A DNA stretch of 64,000 nt, taken from JAICSD01 sp035637115 (GTDB taxonomy: Bacteria; Acidobacteriota; Vicinamibacteria; Vicinamibacterales; 2-12-FULL-66-21). The stretch covers positions 1 to 64,000 of the forward strand of contig DASPXV010000250.1 of assembly GCA_035637115.1 (NCBI GenBank). Reading direction: 5' to 3'. Below the pieces are notes generated by a model, which was not told the DNA's origin, made no database searches, and was given only the letters and a program-made list of their open reading frames with translations. The first letter of the stretch is position 1; each line of letters starts with the position of its first letter. Shown one piece after another: positions 18,185-26,462 of this stretch. Made by a program: the position numbers and the translations under genes.

Positions 18185-18664
18185 ATGGTCATCCGGCGCG
18201 CGGAGGCCGAAGACGCCGACGCGCTGTCAGACCTCGCACACCGCGCCAAGGCGCACTGGGGATATCCCGCCAGCTGGATGCGCGAGTGGGACGCGCAGCT
18301 GACGATCATTCCCGGATATCTCGAGATGCACGACGTGTGGGTGGCGGAAGAAGCGGGCGCGATTGTCGGTATGTGCGCGCTTGAAGATCGGCGCGATCGC
18401 TGGCACCTCGAGCACGTCTGGGTCGAACCTGCGATGCACGGCCGCGGCGTCGGTCGCGCGCTCGTGATGCACGCGCTCGATGAGGCCCACAGGCGGCACG
18501 AAGGAGTGGTGGAACTGCTGGCGGATCCGTTCGCCAGCGGGTTTTACGAGAGACTGGGCGCGCGCTGGGCGGGAGACGTCCCGGCGCCCATGCCCGGTGC
18601 GCGAGATCGCACGCTTCCGAAGTACCAGTTCGCGCGGGACCGAACTACTTCAGGATCCCCTTGA
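18185..18664 (+). CDS. GNAT-family N-acetyltransferase
   Basis: 159 aa cytoplasmic acetyltransferase. IRRAEAEDADALSDL opens the domain, then HLEHVWVEPAMHGRGVGRALV contains the acetyl-CoA-binding R/Q-x-x-G-x-G/A motif, followed by the usual GFYERLGA beta-bulge segment. ATG 18185 puts the domain at the N-terminus; the frame is open back to 18140 with ATG 18173 as an alternative. Acceptor substrate unknown. It follows the Tat-hydrolase operon by 41 bases and may be its last gene. Its 3' end overlaps the convergent YciI gene by 20 bases. Confidence 0.85.
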   Translation: MVIRRAEAEDADALSDLAHRAKAHWGYPASWMREWDAQLTIIPGYLEMHDVWVAEEAGAIVGMCALEDRRDRWHLEHVWVEPAMHGRGVGRALVMHALDEAHRRHEGVVELLADPFASGFYERLGARWAGDVPAPMPGARDRTLPKYQFARDRTTSGSP

Positions 18665-19352
18665 GCGTCATCCAGGGATAGGCCTCGAGCACGAGGCGCC
18701 CGGCCTTCACCGCCGGATCGTCCGCGGCAAGCGCCTTCGCTTCCGCGACATCCTTCACTCTGTACACGACGACGCCGCGTGCCGCACCGCTGTCCATGAA
18801 GGGACCTGCCATCACCAGCTTCCCCTGCTTGTTCAAGGATGACATGTAGGCGAGGTGCCCCTTCTGGATCTCCTGCGCCGTCGCGCTGTCCTGCGAGGTG
18901 TTCGGACCGCGCATGAGGAAGCCGAAGATCAATGGCTCCAGATTGCCGGCGTTCGTGACGTCGTCGCCGACGGGAGGCTGGAACCAGCCTTTCGGTCCCA
19001 TCCACGGACGCACTTCAACAGTCATGATGCCGGCCTTGACGAACGGGTCGGCGGCGAAGTGCGCCTTCGCTGCATCCGCGGAAGATACGTCGAGAACCGC
19101 GATGCCCTCCAGGCCATCCGGGTTCTCGGCGCGGATGGGCCCATAAACGAGGTTGATGCGCTTCCTATTCAGTTCCGCGAGATTCGCGAGATGCTCGTCC
19201 TGCATCTTCTTCTGATCGGCGGGAGCCGATGGCGGAGGCGTGGGTCCCTTCTTCAGGAACACCATCTGGTACGTCGTCATCTCTTGCGGTGTATCCTGCG
19301 TGCCGGCGGGGACGGCCAGCACCGTAGCGGCGAGTAACAGCGAGAACATCAT
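18645..19352 (-). CDS. Exported tandem YciI-like domain protein
   Basis: 235 aa with a cleavable signal peptide (about 1-18) and two YCII-type ferredoxin-like domains. The first is about residues 25-120 (TTYQMVFLKKGPTPP, HLANLAELNRKRINLVYGPI, GIMTVEVRPWMGPKGWF). The second is about 140-232 (GFLMRGPNTSQD, HLAYMSSLNKQGKLVMAGPF, AGRLVLEAYPWMTLKG). No enzymatic activity is established for the family. ATG 19352 has TAAGCT 7 bases upstream; ATG 19349 is an alternative. It is divergent from 19351 with a 2-base overlap. Confidence 0.8.
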   Translation of the reverse strand: MMFSLLLAATVLAVPAGTQDTPQEMTTYQMVFLKKGPTPPPSAPADQKKMQDEHLANLAELNRKRINLVYGPIRAENPDGLEGIAVLDVSSADAAKAHFAADPFVKAGIMTVEVRPWMGPKGWFQPPVGDDVTNAGNLEPLIFGFLMRGPNTSQDSATAQEIQKGHLAYMSSLNKQGKLVMAGPFMDSGAARGVVVYRVKDVAEAKALAADDPAVKAGRLVLEAYPWMTLKGILK

Positions 19353-19713
19353 GCTGATGAGCTTAGCACTGATCTTTTTGCAGCAGCCGGCCCGCGTAGT
19401 AACCGGCCGGGCGCCGGAGACGAGACCGATCTATCGCGAACTGAAGCCGGGCGAGCAGCGCATCGAAGCGCTCCTGCGGCGCATCGACTGTCCCGGCGGA
19501 CGCCCCGTCACGTTCAATCTGCAGGTCAATGGAAAGCCGGTGCGTTACACGGCACCGACGCTGACTTCCGTCGACTACATCGCGCACAATCCAAACTTCC
19601 GCGGACCTGTGTCGTGCGGCGGGAAGACGCCGCCGGATCGTGTGTATCTCACGTGGAAGAACGTCGGCGGCGTCGATCGCGTGATCGCGATCGAGTTCCT
19701 GCCGCCGAAGTAG
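19351..19713 (+). CDS. Small exported hypothetical protein
   Basis: 120 aa. A hydrophobic start (MLMSLALIFLQQPARVV) suggests a short leader or anchor. The rest is a small mixed domain with two Cys (RRIDCPGGRPVTF and FRGPVSCGGK) that could form a disulfide, ending LTWKNVGGVDRVIAIEF. I recognise no family. ATG 19351 or 19357 may be the start; the frame is open further upstream but that would overlap the YciI gene deeply. It ends two bases before the convergent ATP-grasp gene. Confidence 0.6.
   Translation: MLMSLALIFLQQPARVVTGRAPETRPIYRELKPGEQRIEALLRRIDCPGGRPVTFNLQVNGKPVRYTAPTLTSVDYIAHNPNFRGPVSCGGKTPPDRVYLTWKNVGGVDRVIAIEFLPPK
19360..19365 (-). promoter_or_regulatory. -10-like TAAGCT, YciI gene
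   Basis: TAAGCT on the minus strand, 7 bases before ATG 19352, consistent with leaderless transcription. Confidence 0.45.
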
Positions 19714-19715
19714 CG

Positions 19716-20903
19716 TCAGTTGGCAGCGCGTTCGGGCGGTGGTGCGGACGCGTGGAAGTCCTGGTAGAAACGCGTCACGTACGACGAGAGTAAATCGCCG
19801 ACGCGCTCCCCGGATTCCGCAGCCACGATCAACCCGGCGTGGTGCCGCTTGCGGATGCGTGTGACGATCTCCGCATCGTTGTACGCGCTCATGTCGGGCT
19901 GTTCCTGCCGCGCCAGCGAGAGCACGATCCCCGCATGGCGGCCCCGCGATCGCGGTGGCGTGTAGGTCCCGTGCTCACCGGCAATCTCGATCTTCGCCCA
20001 CTCTCGCCAGAGGTTCACGCCCGTTGCCGCTTCGACGACATCGACGATGTACGCGCCGCCGACGCGTGCCGACGTCTCGAGAAAGTAAAGGTTGCCGTCG
20101 TTCGCGCGGATGAACTCAGTGTGCGAGACGCCGCGCGCGAGGCCGAACGACTCGAGCACCCGTGCGTTGATCTCCTTCAGCGCGACCGCGACATCATCGG
20201 TGTCCGGCAGCGTGCGTGTGACGAAAATGCCTCCCTCATGCGCGACCGCCATCGGCGGCGTGCCGTAGCGGCTTGCGGCGGCGAATACCACCCGTTTGCC
20301 AAAGACAAGCGAGTCCACGTGATAGACGTCACCGGGCACGAACTGCTCGAGCACGTAATCGGGACGCCCGTCGCCGAGCGCATCGAGGATCCGCCAGAGC
20401 TCATCGCTGGATCCGATCTTTTTGATTCCGATGGCCGCCGCCTGTGATCGCGGCTTCAGCACCCACGGTGGCGTGACTCTCGACGTCCATTCATTGATCG
20501 CGTCGTGATTCACGGGGTGCACGAAGTCCGGACAGGCGATGCCCGCCGCGCGCGCGCGTGCGCGCATGGCGAGCTTGTCGCGAAACGCCCGCCCGGTCGT
20601 TTCCCCCATGCCGGGCACGTGCAGGTACTCGCGCAGCATCGCCGCCGTCTCGACGTCGAAATCGTCGAGCGCGACGATGCGATCGAGCCGCTCCGTGCGC
20701 GCGAGGTACGCGGCCCCCTTGCGGATGTCGTCGTGCGGCATGTCGCGCCGGACGTAGTAGAAAGCATCGATCGCATCGCGCGGCCAGTCGGAATCGCGCA
20801 GCGTCTCGTCCGTCAGCAGCAGCACGCGGCACCCGTGCCGCTTGCACTCCCGCAGGAATTCGTCACCCTTCCTGTACGTGGCGATGCACAGCAGCGTGGT
20901 CAC
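19716..20903 (-). CDS. ATP-grasp domain protein
   Basis: 395 aa cytoplasmic ATP-dependent ligase-like protein. An N-terminal Rossmann-like domain (about 1-105: TLLCIATYRKGDEFLRECKR, RVLLLTD) precedes an ATP-grasp fold with PPWVLKPRSQAAAIGIKKI (ATP lysine), YVLEQFVPGDVYHVDSLV and NLYFLETSARVGGAYI (metal-binding Glu and catalytic-loop region). The layout resembles carboxylate-amine ligases such as those of the PurT/BtrJ type, but the substrate cannot be read from sequence. GTG 20903 is the start, with TAAGGT 7 bases upstream. Monocistronic. Confidence 0.8.
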   Translation of the reverse strand: MTTLLCIATYRKGDEFLRECKRHGCRVLLLTDETLRDSDWPRDAIDAFYYVRRDMPHDDIRKGAAYLARTERLDRIVALDDFDVETAAMLREYLHVPGMGETTGRAFRDKLAMRARARAAGIACPDFVHPVNHDAINEWTSRVTPPWVLKPRSQAAAIGIKKIGSSDELWRILDALGDGRPDYVLEQFVPGDVYHVDSLVFGKRVVFAAASRYGTPPMAVAHEGGIFVTRTLPDTDDVAVALKEINARVLESFGLARGVSHTEFIRANDGNLYFLETSARVGGAYIVDVVEAATGVNLWREWAKIEIAGEHGTYTPPRSRGRHAGIVLSLARQEQPDMSAYNDAEIVTRIRKRHHAGLIVAAESGERVGDLLSSYVTRFYQDFHASAPPPERAAN

Positions 20904-20910
20904 TTTCCGA

Positions 20911-20916
20911 ACCTTA
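20911..20916 (-). promoter_or_regulatory. -10-like TAAGGT, ATP-grasp gene
   Basis: TAAGGT on the minus strand, 7 bases before GTG 20903. Confidence 0.45.
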
Positions 20917-20930
20917 GCAGAACTGCAGAA

Positions 20931-21683
20931 TTACGTGAGCGTTTCGGGCGCCCAGCAGACCATGTCCTGTCTTTTGGCGAAATGGAGGAGCGGCGCCAGG
21001 GCGGGCAGACGGATGCTCGCAGCATCCGCCATCCTGTTGGACGAGATCTGCGCGGTGGCGGATTCGAGCCTCCATCGCGGATGGTGGATATCCAGCCGGT
21101 AGGCGACGTGACGGTGATTGACGGCGTACAAGCAGTAGCGCTCGGTCAGAAAGTATTCGAGGGTTCCCTCGACGGGCGATTGGCACTCGCCGAGTCCGCG
21201 GTAGATCCCGGTGAACTCGGGATACGGCTCCGACGATCGGCGGCTCTGATAGTGCACCTCGCCGTCGCGGATCGTGACCGTCATCTCCGCCGTGAAGTAC
21301 GGCAGGTTGAGCAGCGTGCGCGCCGCACCCACCGCCACTGAACTCGCCGCGTCGAGACTGAAGAAGTACACGCCAGCCTTCCCTCCAACGCGCACGTACG
21401 TACGCACGTTGAGTTCGGGGAACGCGGACACCCACGGCAGCGCCGGTACAAAACGCGGCGCAACGTTGGTCATGTGGAAGGGGACGACGCCGACCCATGC
21501 CTGCCGGTCGAAGAGATCCAGCTCGAACGACTTTGGCAGGAGCGCGCGCAGCGCGGCGGCGTCAACGGGCCAGTGTGCGAACAGCAGGTCGTTCCATGTC
21601 TGCGACATGATCCACGGCCCGTTCGGCATGGGCCACGGGCGATGGGCCGTTCGTTCGAAAATCGACCGATCGAAGTCGTCCAT
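20931..21683 (-). CDS. DUF2071 (YqjF-like) protein
   Basis: 250 aa. The sequence matches the DUF2071 layout: PWIMSQTWNDLLFAHWPVD, LRALLPKSFELDLFDRQAWVGVVPF, ELNVRTYVRVGGKAGVYFFSLDA, PYFTAEMTV and FLTERYCLYA. The family is widespread, single-domain and uncharacterised. ATG 21683 is chosen because the family begins just before this point; the open frame extends about 86 codons upstream with no family similarity. No signal peptide, so cytoplasmic. Confidence 0.85.
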   Translation of the reverse strand: MDDFDRSIFERTAHRPWPMPNGPWIMSQTWNDLLFAHWPVDAAALRALLPKSFELDLFDRQAWVGVVPFHMTNVAPRFVPALPWVSAFPELNVRTYVRVGGKAGVYFFSLDAASSVAVGAARTLLNLPYFTAEMTVTIRDGEVHYQSRRSSEPYPEFTGIYRGLGECQSPVEGTLEYFLTERYCLYAVNHRHVAYRLDIHHPRWRLESATAQISSNRMADAASIRLPALAPLLHFAKRQDMVCWAPETLT

Positions 21684-21756
21684 CACCTTGCCCACACGCA
21701 AAGCGCAGGCCGTTCGGCACGACTCGTGAAGGGCGAAACGGTGTAATGGAGGTCTA

Positions 21757-21918
21757 ATGTTGAGTTTATTCGCGCGCCTCATGCTCGTCGCCTTGCTCGC
21801 ACTCACGGCGGCGGGATGCGCCGCGGTCGCGGGCATCTTCAAGGCCGGTTTCTGGGTCGGGATCATCATCGCCGCGATCGTCATCGTCGGCATTTTCGCG
21901 CTGCTCGGCCGGCGCTGA
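21757..21918 (+). CDS. Small membrane protein, 53 aa
   Basis: Short ORF with GGAGG (21748-21752) just before ATG 21757 and stop at 21916-21918. It encodes a hydrophobic N-terminal segment ending at AAGC (residues about 8-21), which could be a lipoprotein signal with Cys21, then a second membrane helix (WVGIIIAAIVIVGIFALL) and a short RR tail. Similar tiny two-helix proteins are common in Acidobacteria, but I know no function. No homopolymer or frame problem seen. The 121 bases after it hold nothing I can name. Confidence 0.7.
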   Translation: MLSLFARLMLVALLALTAAGCAAVAGIFKAGFWVGIIIAAIVIVGIFALLGRR

Positions 21919-22025
21919 CGGGCGTCGCCGGCAAGATCCATTCGAATACAACCCAGGGACGAAAGATGGGGCGCTTGTCGAAGCGCGCTACGACAAGGGC
22001 CGGTGCAGCTCCCGCCGCCACGCGG

Positions 22026-22031
22026 TAGACT
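22026..22031 (+). promoter_or_regulatory. -10-like TAGACT, MoxR/VWA operon
   Basis: TAGACT lies 8 bases upstream of ATG 22040, the first gene of the MoxR/VWA operon. No Shine-Dalgarno is visible. Confidence 0.45.
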
Positions 22032-22039
22032 CTCTATAG

Positions 22040-22612
22040 ATGAGAGCGGCTGGCAGTACGATCGTTGTCATCCTGCTGGCGGCGGGACTCACATTGATCG
22101 GTTACGCCTGGTGGTCTGCCTCGCTGCGCGAGGCGGACACCGCGCTCACCGAAGGACGCCTCGAGCAGGCCATTGCCGGTTACCAGACCGCGGAGTCCCA
22201 CTTCGACGCGGTCCCCGTGGTGAAGCAACTCGCCGCCGTGGAATACCAGCGCGCGGTCAACGATCATCTGTGGGCGCTGTATCGCCTGAAACGCTACGAC
22301 GAAGTCATCGACATCGCGCAGAAAGCGCCGGCGGAAGCGTCGCCGCATTTCTGGTCGGGATGCGCGTTCTTCCAGAAGGCCAACGTCGAAGAGAAACCCG
22401 AGGCACGTCTCGGGTGGCTGAGCCGCGCCGAAGAAGAATTCCGCAAGGCCGTCGAGGAGTTCCCCGATGACTGGGACACGAAGTACAACTTCGAGCTGAC
22501 GACGCGCCTGTCGGCGGAGCTTCGCAAGCAGCCCAATACACCACCGAAGCAGTTGATGCAGCTGCTGCGGCCACCCACGCCGGGCGCCAAGACCCCGCGG
22601 CGCACCGGGTAG
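22040..22612 (+). CDS. TPR-like membrane-anchored protein of MoxR operon
   Basis: 190 aa with one N-terminal membrane helix (about 7-26, TIVVILLAAGLTLIGYAWW) and a periplasmic helical part with TPR-like pairs (ALTEGRLEQAIAGYQTAES; AVNDHLWALYRLKRYDEVIDIA; WLSRAEEEFRKAVEEFPDDW). It is first in a tightly packed operon, one base upstream of a VWA gene. TPR proteins commonly accompany MoxR/BatA-type genes (as BatC/BatE-like partners), probably as scaffolds. The C-terminus is Pro/Arg-rich. Confidence 0.7.
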   Translation: MRAAGSTIVVILLAAGLTLIGYAWWSASLREADTALTEGRLEQAIAGYQTAESHFDAVPVVKQLAAVEYQRAVNDHLWALYRLKRYDEVIDIAQKAPAEASPHFWSGCAFFQKANVEEKPEARLGWLSRAEEEFRKAVEEFPDDWDTKYNFELTTRLSAELRKQPNTPPKQLMQLLRPPTPGAKTPRRTG

Positions 22613-22613
22613 C

Positions 22614-23603
22614 GTGCGGTTTCTCCGACCGGAGTTCGCGCCGTGGTGGCAGATCCTGCCGGTGCTGCTGGCGGCGTGCACCATCCGCTTTCTCTACGTC
22701 CGCCGTCAGCGCCGGCTGACGCCGGTGGCAGCACGCTTTCGCCCGCTGTCACGGCACTCGACGTGGATCCGTGAAGTCTCGATCCTGGCGCTGACGGCCA
22801 TCGCGGCCGGTTCTCTCGTGTTTGCGCTGACGCGTCCGCAGGCACAGCTCACGACGCGGATCCCCCAGTACGAACGCGAGGATCTCGTGATCATGCTGGA
22901 TCGGTCCGCGTCGATGCGCGCGCACGACGTGGCGCCGTCGCGGTTCTCGCGCGCGACGCAGGAGATCCGGACGTTCCTGAAGAACAAGCCGGAGAACATC
23001 GATCGTGTCGGCCTGGTCGGCTTCGCCGGAAGCTCGCTGATCCTCTCGTACCTGACTCACGATCTCGATACCGTCGCCTTCTACCTGGATTGGATCGAGA
23101 GCGATCCGCAGAACCTGATGGGCACGAACATCGGCGCGGCGCTCAAGAACGCGCTCGAAGTCGCCAGGAAGGACGACCGCCGCACGCGGAAGATCTTCGT
23201 CCTCCTTTCGGATGGCGAAGACTACGGCGGCGAAGTGAACCGGCAGCTCGTGGCGTATCGCCAGCAAGGCCACCACGTCAACAGCATCGGGATCGGATCC
23301 GACGACGAGGTCCCGGTGCCCGAGCTGCTGCCGGATGGACGCGAAGTGCCGCTGCGCGACGAAAACGGGCGCATCGTCCGCACGCACTTCGAAGAGACCA
23401 TGCTGCGCGACCTGGCAAGCAGCACCGGAGGGCGCTACTTGAGATCCCGTACGGGCGGCGACCTGACGAAGGCGCTGCAGGATATCGAAGCCGGGGAGCG
23501 GAAGCTCGTCGGCTACCGCACGACAACCGAGTACCGCGATCTGTACCCGGCCGCGCTGATCGCCGCCGCGGCGGCGATCGCCGGCTTGTGGCTTTTCATA
23601 TGA
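22614..23603 (+). CDS. BatA/BatB-like VWA membrane protein
   Basis: 329 aa, GTG start 22614. Membrane segments at about 10-27 and 55-75, then a von Willebrand factor A domain (about 90-285), then a C-terminal helix (LIAAAAAIAGLWLF). The MIDAS motif DRSAS (D-x-S-x-S) and the later TNIG and LLSDGED elements are intact, so metal-dependent ligand binding is plausible. Aerotolerance-type Bat proteins have this helix-VWA-helix plan. It overlaps moxR by four bases. Confidence 0.85.
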   Translation: MRFLRPEFAPWWQILPVLLAACTIRFLYVRRQRRLTPVAARFRPLSRHSTWIREVSILALTAIAAGSLVFALTRPQAQLTTRIPQYEREDLVIMLDRSASMRAHDVAPSRFSRATQEIRTFLKNKPENIDRVGLVGFAGSSLILSYLTHDLDTVAFYLDWIESDPQNLMGTNIGAALKNALEVARKDDRRTRKIFVLLSDGEDYGGEVNRQLVAYRQQGHHVNSIGIGSDDEVPVPELLPDGREVPLRDENGRIVRTHFEETMLRDLASSTGGRYLRSRTGGDLTKALQDIEAGERKLVGYRTTTEYRDLYPAALIAAAAAIAGLWLFI

Positions 23604-24631
23604 CCGAACGCATCACCGAGCAGGGGGCGCTGAACGCGCAGGCGGCGGGAGAAATCGTCACCGGCCTCGAACACGAGATCGGCAAGGTCATCGTCGGGCA
23701 GCACACCTTGATCCGCCGGATGCTGACCGCCTTGTTCGCTGCCATTCCGTTCGCGGTGTTGCAGGGGCGCGCGCGCTCGGGGTGCGGGCATCTACTGCTC
23801 GAAGGCGTGCCCGGGGTCGCGAAAACATTGACGGCGACGACGATCGCAAAGGCGATCTCGGCGAAATTCCAGCGCGTCCAGCTGACCCCCGACCTGCTGC
23901 CGGCGGACATCATCGGCACGCGCATCTACGACGCGAAATCGGCGACGTTCCGCATCGAGCAGGGTCCCGTCTTCACGAACATCCTGCTGGCGGACGAAAT
24001 CAACCGCGCCACTCCCAAGACACAGAGCGCGCTGCTCGAGGCGATGCAGGAGCGGCAGGTCACGCTCGCCGACACGACGTTCCCGCTCGACGATCCCTTC
24101 TGGGTGCTCGCGACGCAGAACCCGGTCGAACAGGAAGGGGTCTACACACTGCCGGAAGCGCAGCTCGATCGCTTCTCCATGATGCTGCGCGTGGGCTATC
24201 CGAGCCAGGGCGAAGAAGTGGAAATGCTCCAGATGCGGATGAACCAGACCATCATCGATCGCCGCGTGTCTCCCGCAGACGTGACGATCCTGCGCGACTT
24301 CATCGTCGACTCCATCTACATCGACACCAAGATCCTCGAGTACATCGTTCGCCTCGGCCGCGCAACGCGCGATCCGGGAAGCGTCGGCCGGCCCGACCTG
24401 AAGGAACTGCTGCTGCTCGGGATTTCGCCGCGATCGTATCAGCACCTGCTGGCGCTGAGCCGCGTGAACGCCTTCATGCACGGACGGACGTACGCCATGC
24501 CGGAGGACGTGAAGGAAGTTTTCTGTGACGCCGCCCGGCACCGCATCGCGCGCACGGTCCGCGCCCAGGCGGAAAATGTCGACGCGGATGCCATCCTCGA
24601 CGAGCTCTTACGGGCGGTGCCGATCCCATGA
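23600..24631 (+). CDS. MoxR-family AAA+ ATPase
   Basis: 343 aa cytoplasmic ATPase. Walker A is GVPGVAKT, Walker B ILLADEINR, sensor 1 WVLATQNPVEQEG, then LPEAQLDRFSM, and the C-terminal lid ends in the usual SPRSYQHLLALSRVNAFMHGR region. ATG 23600 overlaps the upstream VWA stop (ATGA). A short insert before Walker A (LQGRARSGCG) is slightly unusual for the family. MoxR ATPases act as chaperones that load metal or assemble complexes with VWA partners; both VWA genes and the DUF58 gene are in this operon. Confidence 0.93.
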   Translation: MTERITEQGALNAQAAGEIVTGLEHEIGKVIVGQHTLIRRMLTALFAAIPFAVLQGRARSGCGHLLLEGVPGVAKTLTATTIAKAISAKFQRVQLTPDLLPADIIGTRIYDAKSATFRIEQGPVFTNILLADEINRATPKTQSALLEAMQERQVTLADTTFPLDDPFWVLATQNPVEQEGVYTLPEAQLDRFSMMLRVGYPSQGEEVEMLQMRMNQTIIDRRVSPADVTILRDFIVDSIYIDTKILEYIVRLGRATRDPGSVGRPDLKELLLLGISPRSYQHLLALSRVNAFMHGRTYAMPEDVKEVFCDAARHRIARTVRAQAENVDADAILDELLRAVPIP

Positions 24632-25506
24632 TCCCCGAGCACGTCGTGCGGGAACTGCGCTACATCGAGGTGGCGACGGCCCGCAAGATCCGCAACCAGC
24701 GCGTCGGCACCTACCAGAGTCCGCTCCGTGGGCCGGGGTTCGATTTCGACGAGCACCAGCCGTACCGGCCTGGTGATGACGTGCGGCGTATCGATTGGAA
24801 CGTCACGGCCCGCATGGGCACGCCGTTCGTCCGCCACACCCACGCCGAACGTGAGATGAACGTGATGGTCGTGATGGACGTCTCGCGCTCGATGACGATC
24901 GGCAGCACTGAGCACTCGAAGCGCGAAGCGCTCACCTATATCTCCGGTTCGATCCTGTTCTCGGCGCTGTCGGATCAAATCAACGCCGGTTTCATGGCGT
25001 TTGCCGATCGCGTGCTGCTCTCGACTCCACCGCGCCGCACGCGCGCCGCCGCCTGGTCGGTGCTCGAGCAGGCATGGGCGCTGAAGCCGGCTTCCTCCAA
25101 GACGCTGCTGCTCCCCGTCGTGCGGCATCTCGTTACCACGTTGAAACGCATGAGTGTCGTCTTCATCGTCTCGGATTTCGTGACGAACGATGACGCCCTG
25201 ACAAGCCCGGAGCTTGCGCAGCTTGCCGCGAAGCACGACATCATCGCGGTCATTCCCGAGGACCGGTCGGAGACGGAGCTGCCCGCCGGCGCCGGCTACG
25301 TCCATCTGCGTGACGTTGAATCAGGTCGTCGCGTATCGGTCGGCCTCGGGCGGCAGGCGCGGGCTGGCTACGCCGCGGCGATCGCCAGACGCCGCGCGGA
25401 GCTCTCGCGGGCGTTCTATCGCGTTCCGATGGACCATGTCTTCGTTCCGACGCAGGGCAGCCCGTTGCTGCCGGTGATGTCGTTGTTCGCCAGGAGAAAA
25501 GCGTGA
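24628..25506 (+). CDS. DUF58 protein
   Basis: 292 aa, ATG 24628 overlapping the moxR stop by four bases. The DUF58 signature YQSPLRGPGFDFDEHQPYRPGDDVRRIDWN is present at residues about 28-60, and a VWA-like fold follows with DVSRSM as a MIDAS-type motif. DUF58 proteins almost always sit next to MoxR and are thought to be its partners. No membrane helix in the N-terminus, unlike longer DUF58 relatives. Confidence 0.9.
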   Translation: MIPEHVVRELRYIEVATARKIRNQRVGTYQSPLRGPGFDFDEHQPYRPGDDVRRIDWNVTARMGTPFVRHTHAEREMNVMVVMDVSRSMTIGSTEHSKREALTYISGSILFSALSDQINAGFMAFADRVLLSTPPRRTRAAAWSVLEQAWALKPASSKTLLLPVVRHLVTTLKRMSVVFIVSDFVTNDDALTSPELAQLAAKHDIIAVIPEDRSETELPAGAGYVHLRDVESGRRVSVGLGRQARAGYAAAIARRRAELSRAFYRVPMDHVFVPTQGSPLLPVMSLFARRKA

Positions 25507-26459
25507 GCCGCCGTGTCGTCCTCTTCCTCAGCGTGTTCGTACTGGCGCGTGCCGCCGCATTCGCCGCAGAGACGCCGGTGCAGGCGCAATCTTCGGTCGA
25601 TCGGACCGCTATCTGGGTCGCGGATCGGTTGACCTACACGATCGACATCGTCTGTGCGAAGGACGTGGATATCCTGCTGGACGACGTCGCGAAAGAAAAG
25701 CTCCGCGTCAACGGCCTCGAAATCCTGTCGAGCGACTCGTCGGCGACGTCGGATGCGACGGAGCGGACGACACACCGGTTGCGATACGTGATGACCACGT
25801 ATCGCGTGGACGCACCGGGGTTGTCCATCGAGCCGATCTCGGTCCGCTACTACGCGCGCCGCCCCGGCCAGCGGCTGCAGGACATGGCCCCGTCCGGCGA
25901 AGTAGTCGTTCCCGGCGCGGCGGTAGCGTTTCGGAGCATGCTGCCGGACAACCAGCCGATGTATTCGCTGCGCGACGCGCGTCCTGCCCTCGCGCGGCGT
26001 CAGCTGTTCGTTCGGGCGCAGTCCATCGGCCTGGCGCTGGTGATCGTGTCGCTTGCTCCCGCGTTGTTCGTGGTGGGCGCCGCGGTCCGCCGCAGGACGC
26101 TGCGCGCGCCGGGGCGACGAACGGCGCGGCAGGCGAAGAAAGAGAAGCGCGATACGCTCGAACGCCTGCGTGCGCTGGACGTCGGCACCGAGGAGGAGCG
26201 CCGTCGAGCGTACGACGAGATCAGCGCCGCGATCCGGGAGCACGTGGCGTCGGCATCCGGTGTGCCAGCGCCAAGCCTTACAGCGTCCGAAGTGAACGCA
26301 GAGCTCGATGGGGCGCACGGTCGCGTGCCGCGCGAGTCGGTCGCGGCGCTGCTCGCCGCGTGCGACTCCGCGCGTTACGGCCCGCCGATGGCGGTCCCGT
26401 CCGCGCAGGAATGCCGCGACGCACTCGCCACGGCGGAGCAGGTGCTCGCCGGACGCTGA
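25503..26459 (+). CDS. Membrane protein of MoxR operon (BatD/DUF4381-like position)
   Basis: 318 aa, GTG 25503 overlapping the DUF58 stop (GTGA). Signal peptide about 1-21, an extracytoplasmic beta-type domain (about 25-150), one membrane helix (about 178-198, IGLALVIVSLAPALFVVGAAV), and a basic cytoplasmic tail (RRTARQAKKEKRD...) with a helical end. This is the plan of BatD- or DUF4381-type partners in MoxR operons, but sequence identity is not obvious to me. Confidence 0.6.
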   Translation: MSRRVVLFLSVFVLARAAAFAAETPVQAQSSVDRTAIWVADRLTYTIDIVCAKDVDILLDDVAKEKLRVNGLEILSSDSSATSDATERTTHRLRYVMTTYRVDAPGLSIEPISVRYYARRPGQRLQDMAPSGEVVVPGAAVAFRSMLPDNQPMYSLRDARPALARRQLFVRAQSIGLALVIVSLAPALFVVGAAVRRRTLRAPGRRTARQAKKEKRDTLERLRALDVGTEEERRRAYDEISAAIREHVASASGVPAPSLTASEVNAELDGAHGRVPRESVAALLAACDSARYGPPMAVPSAQECRDALATAEQVLAGR

Positions 26460-26462
26460 GCC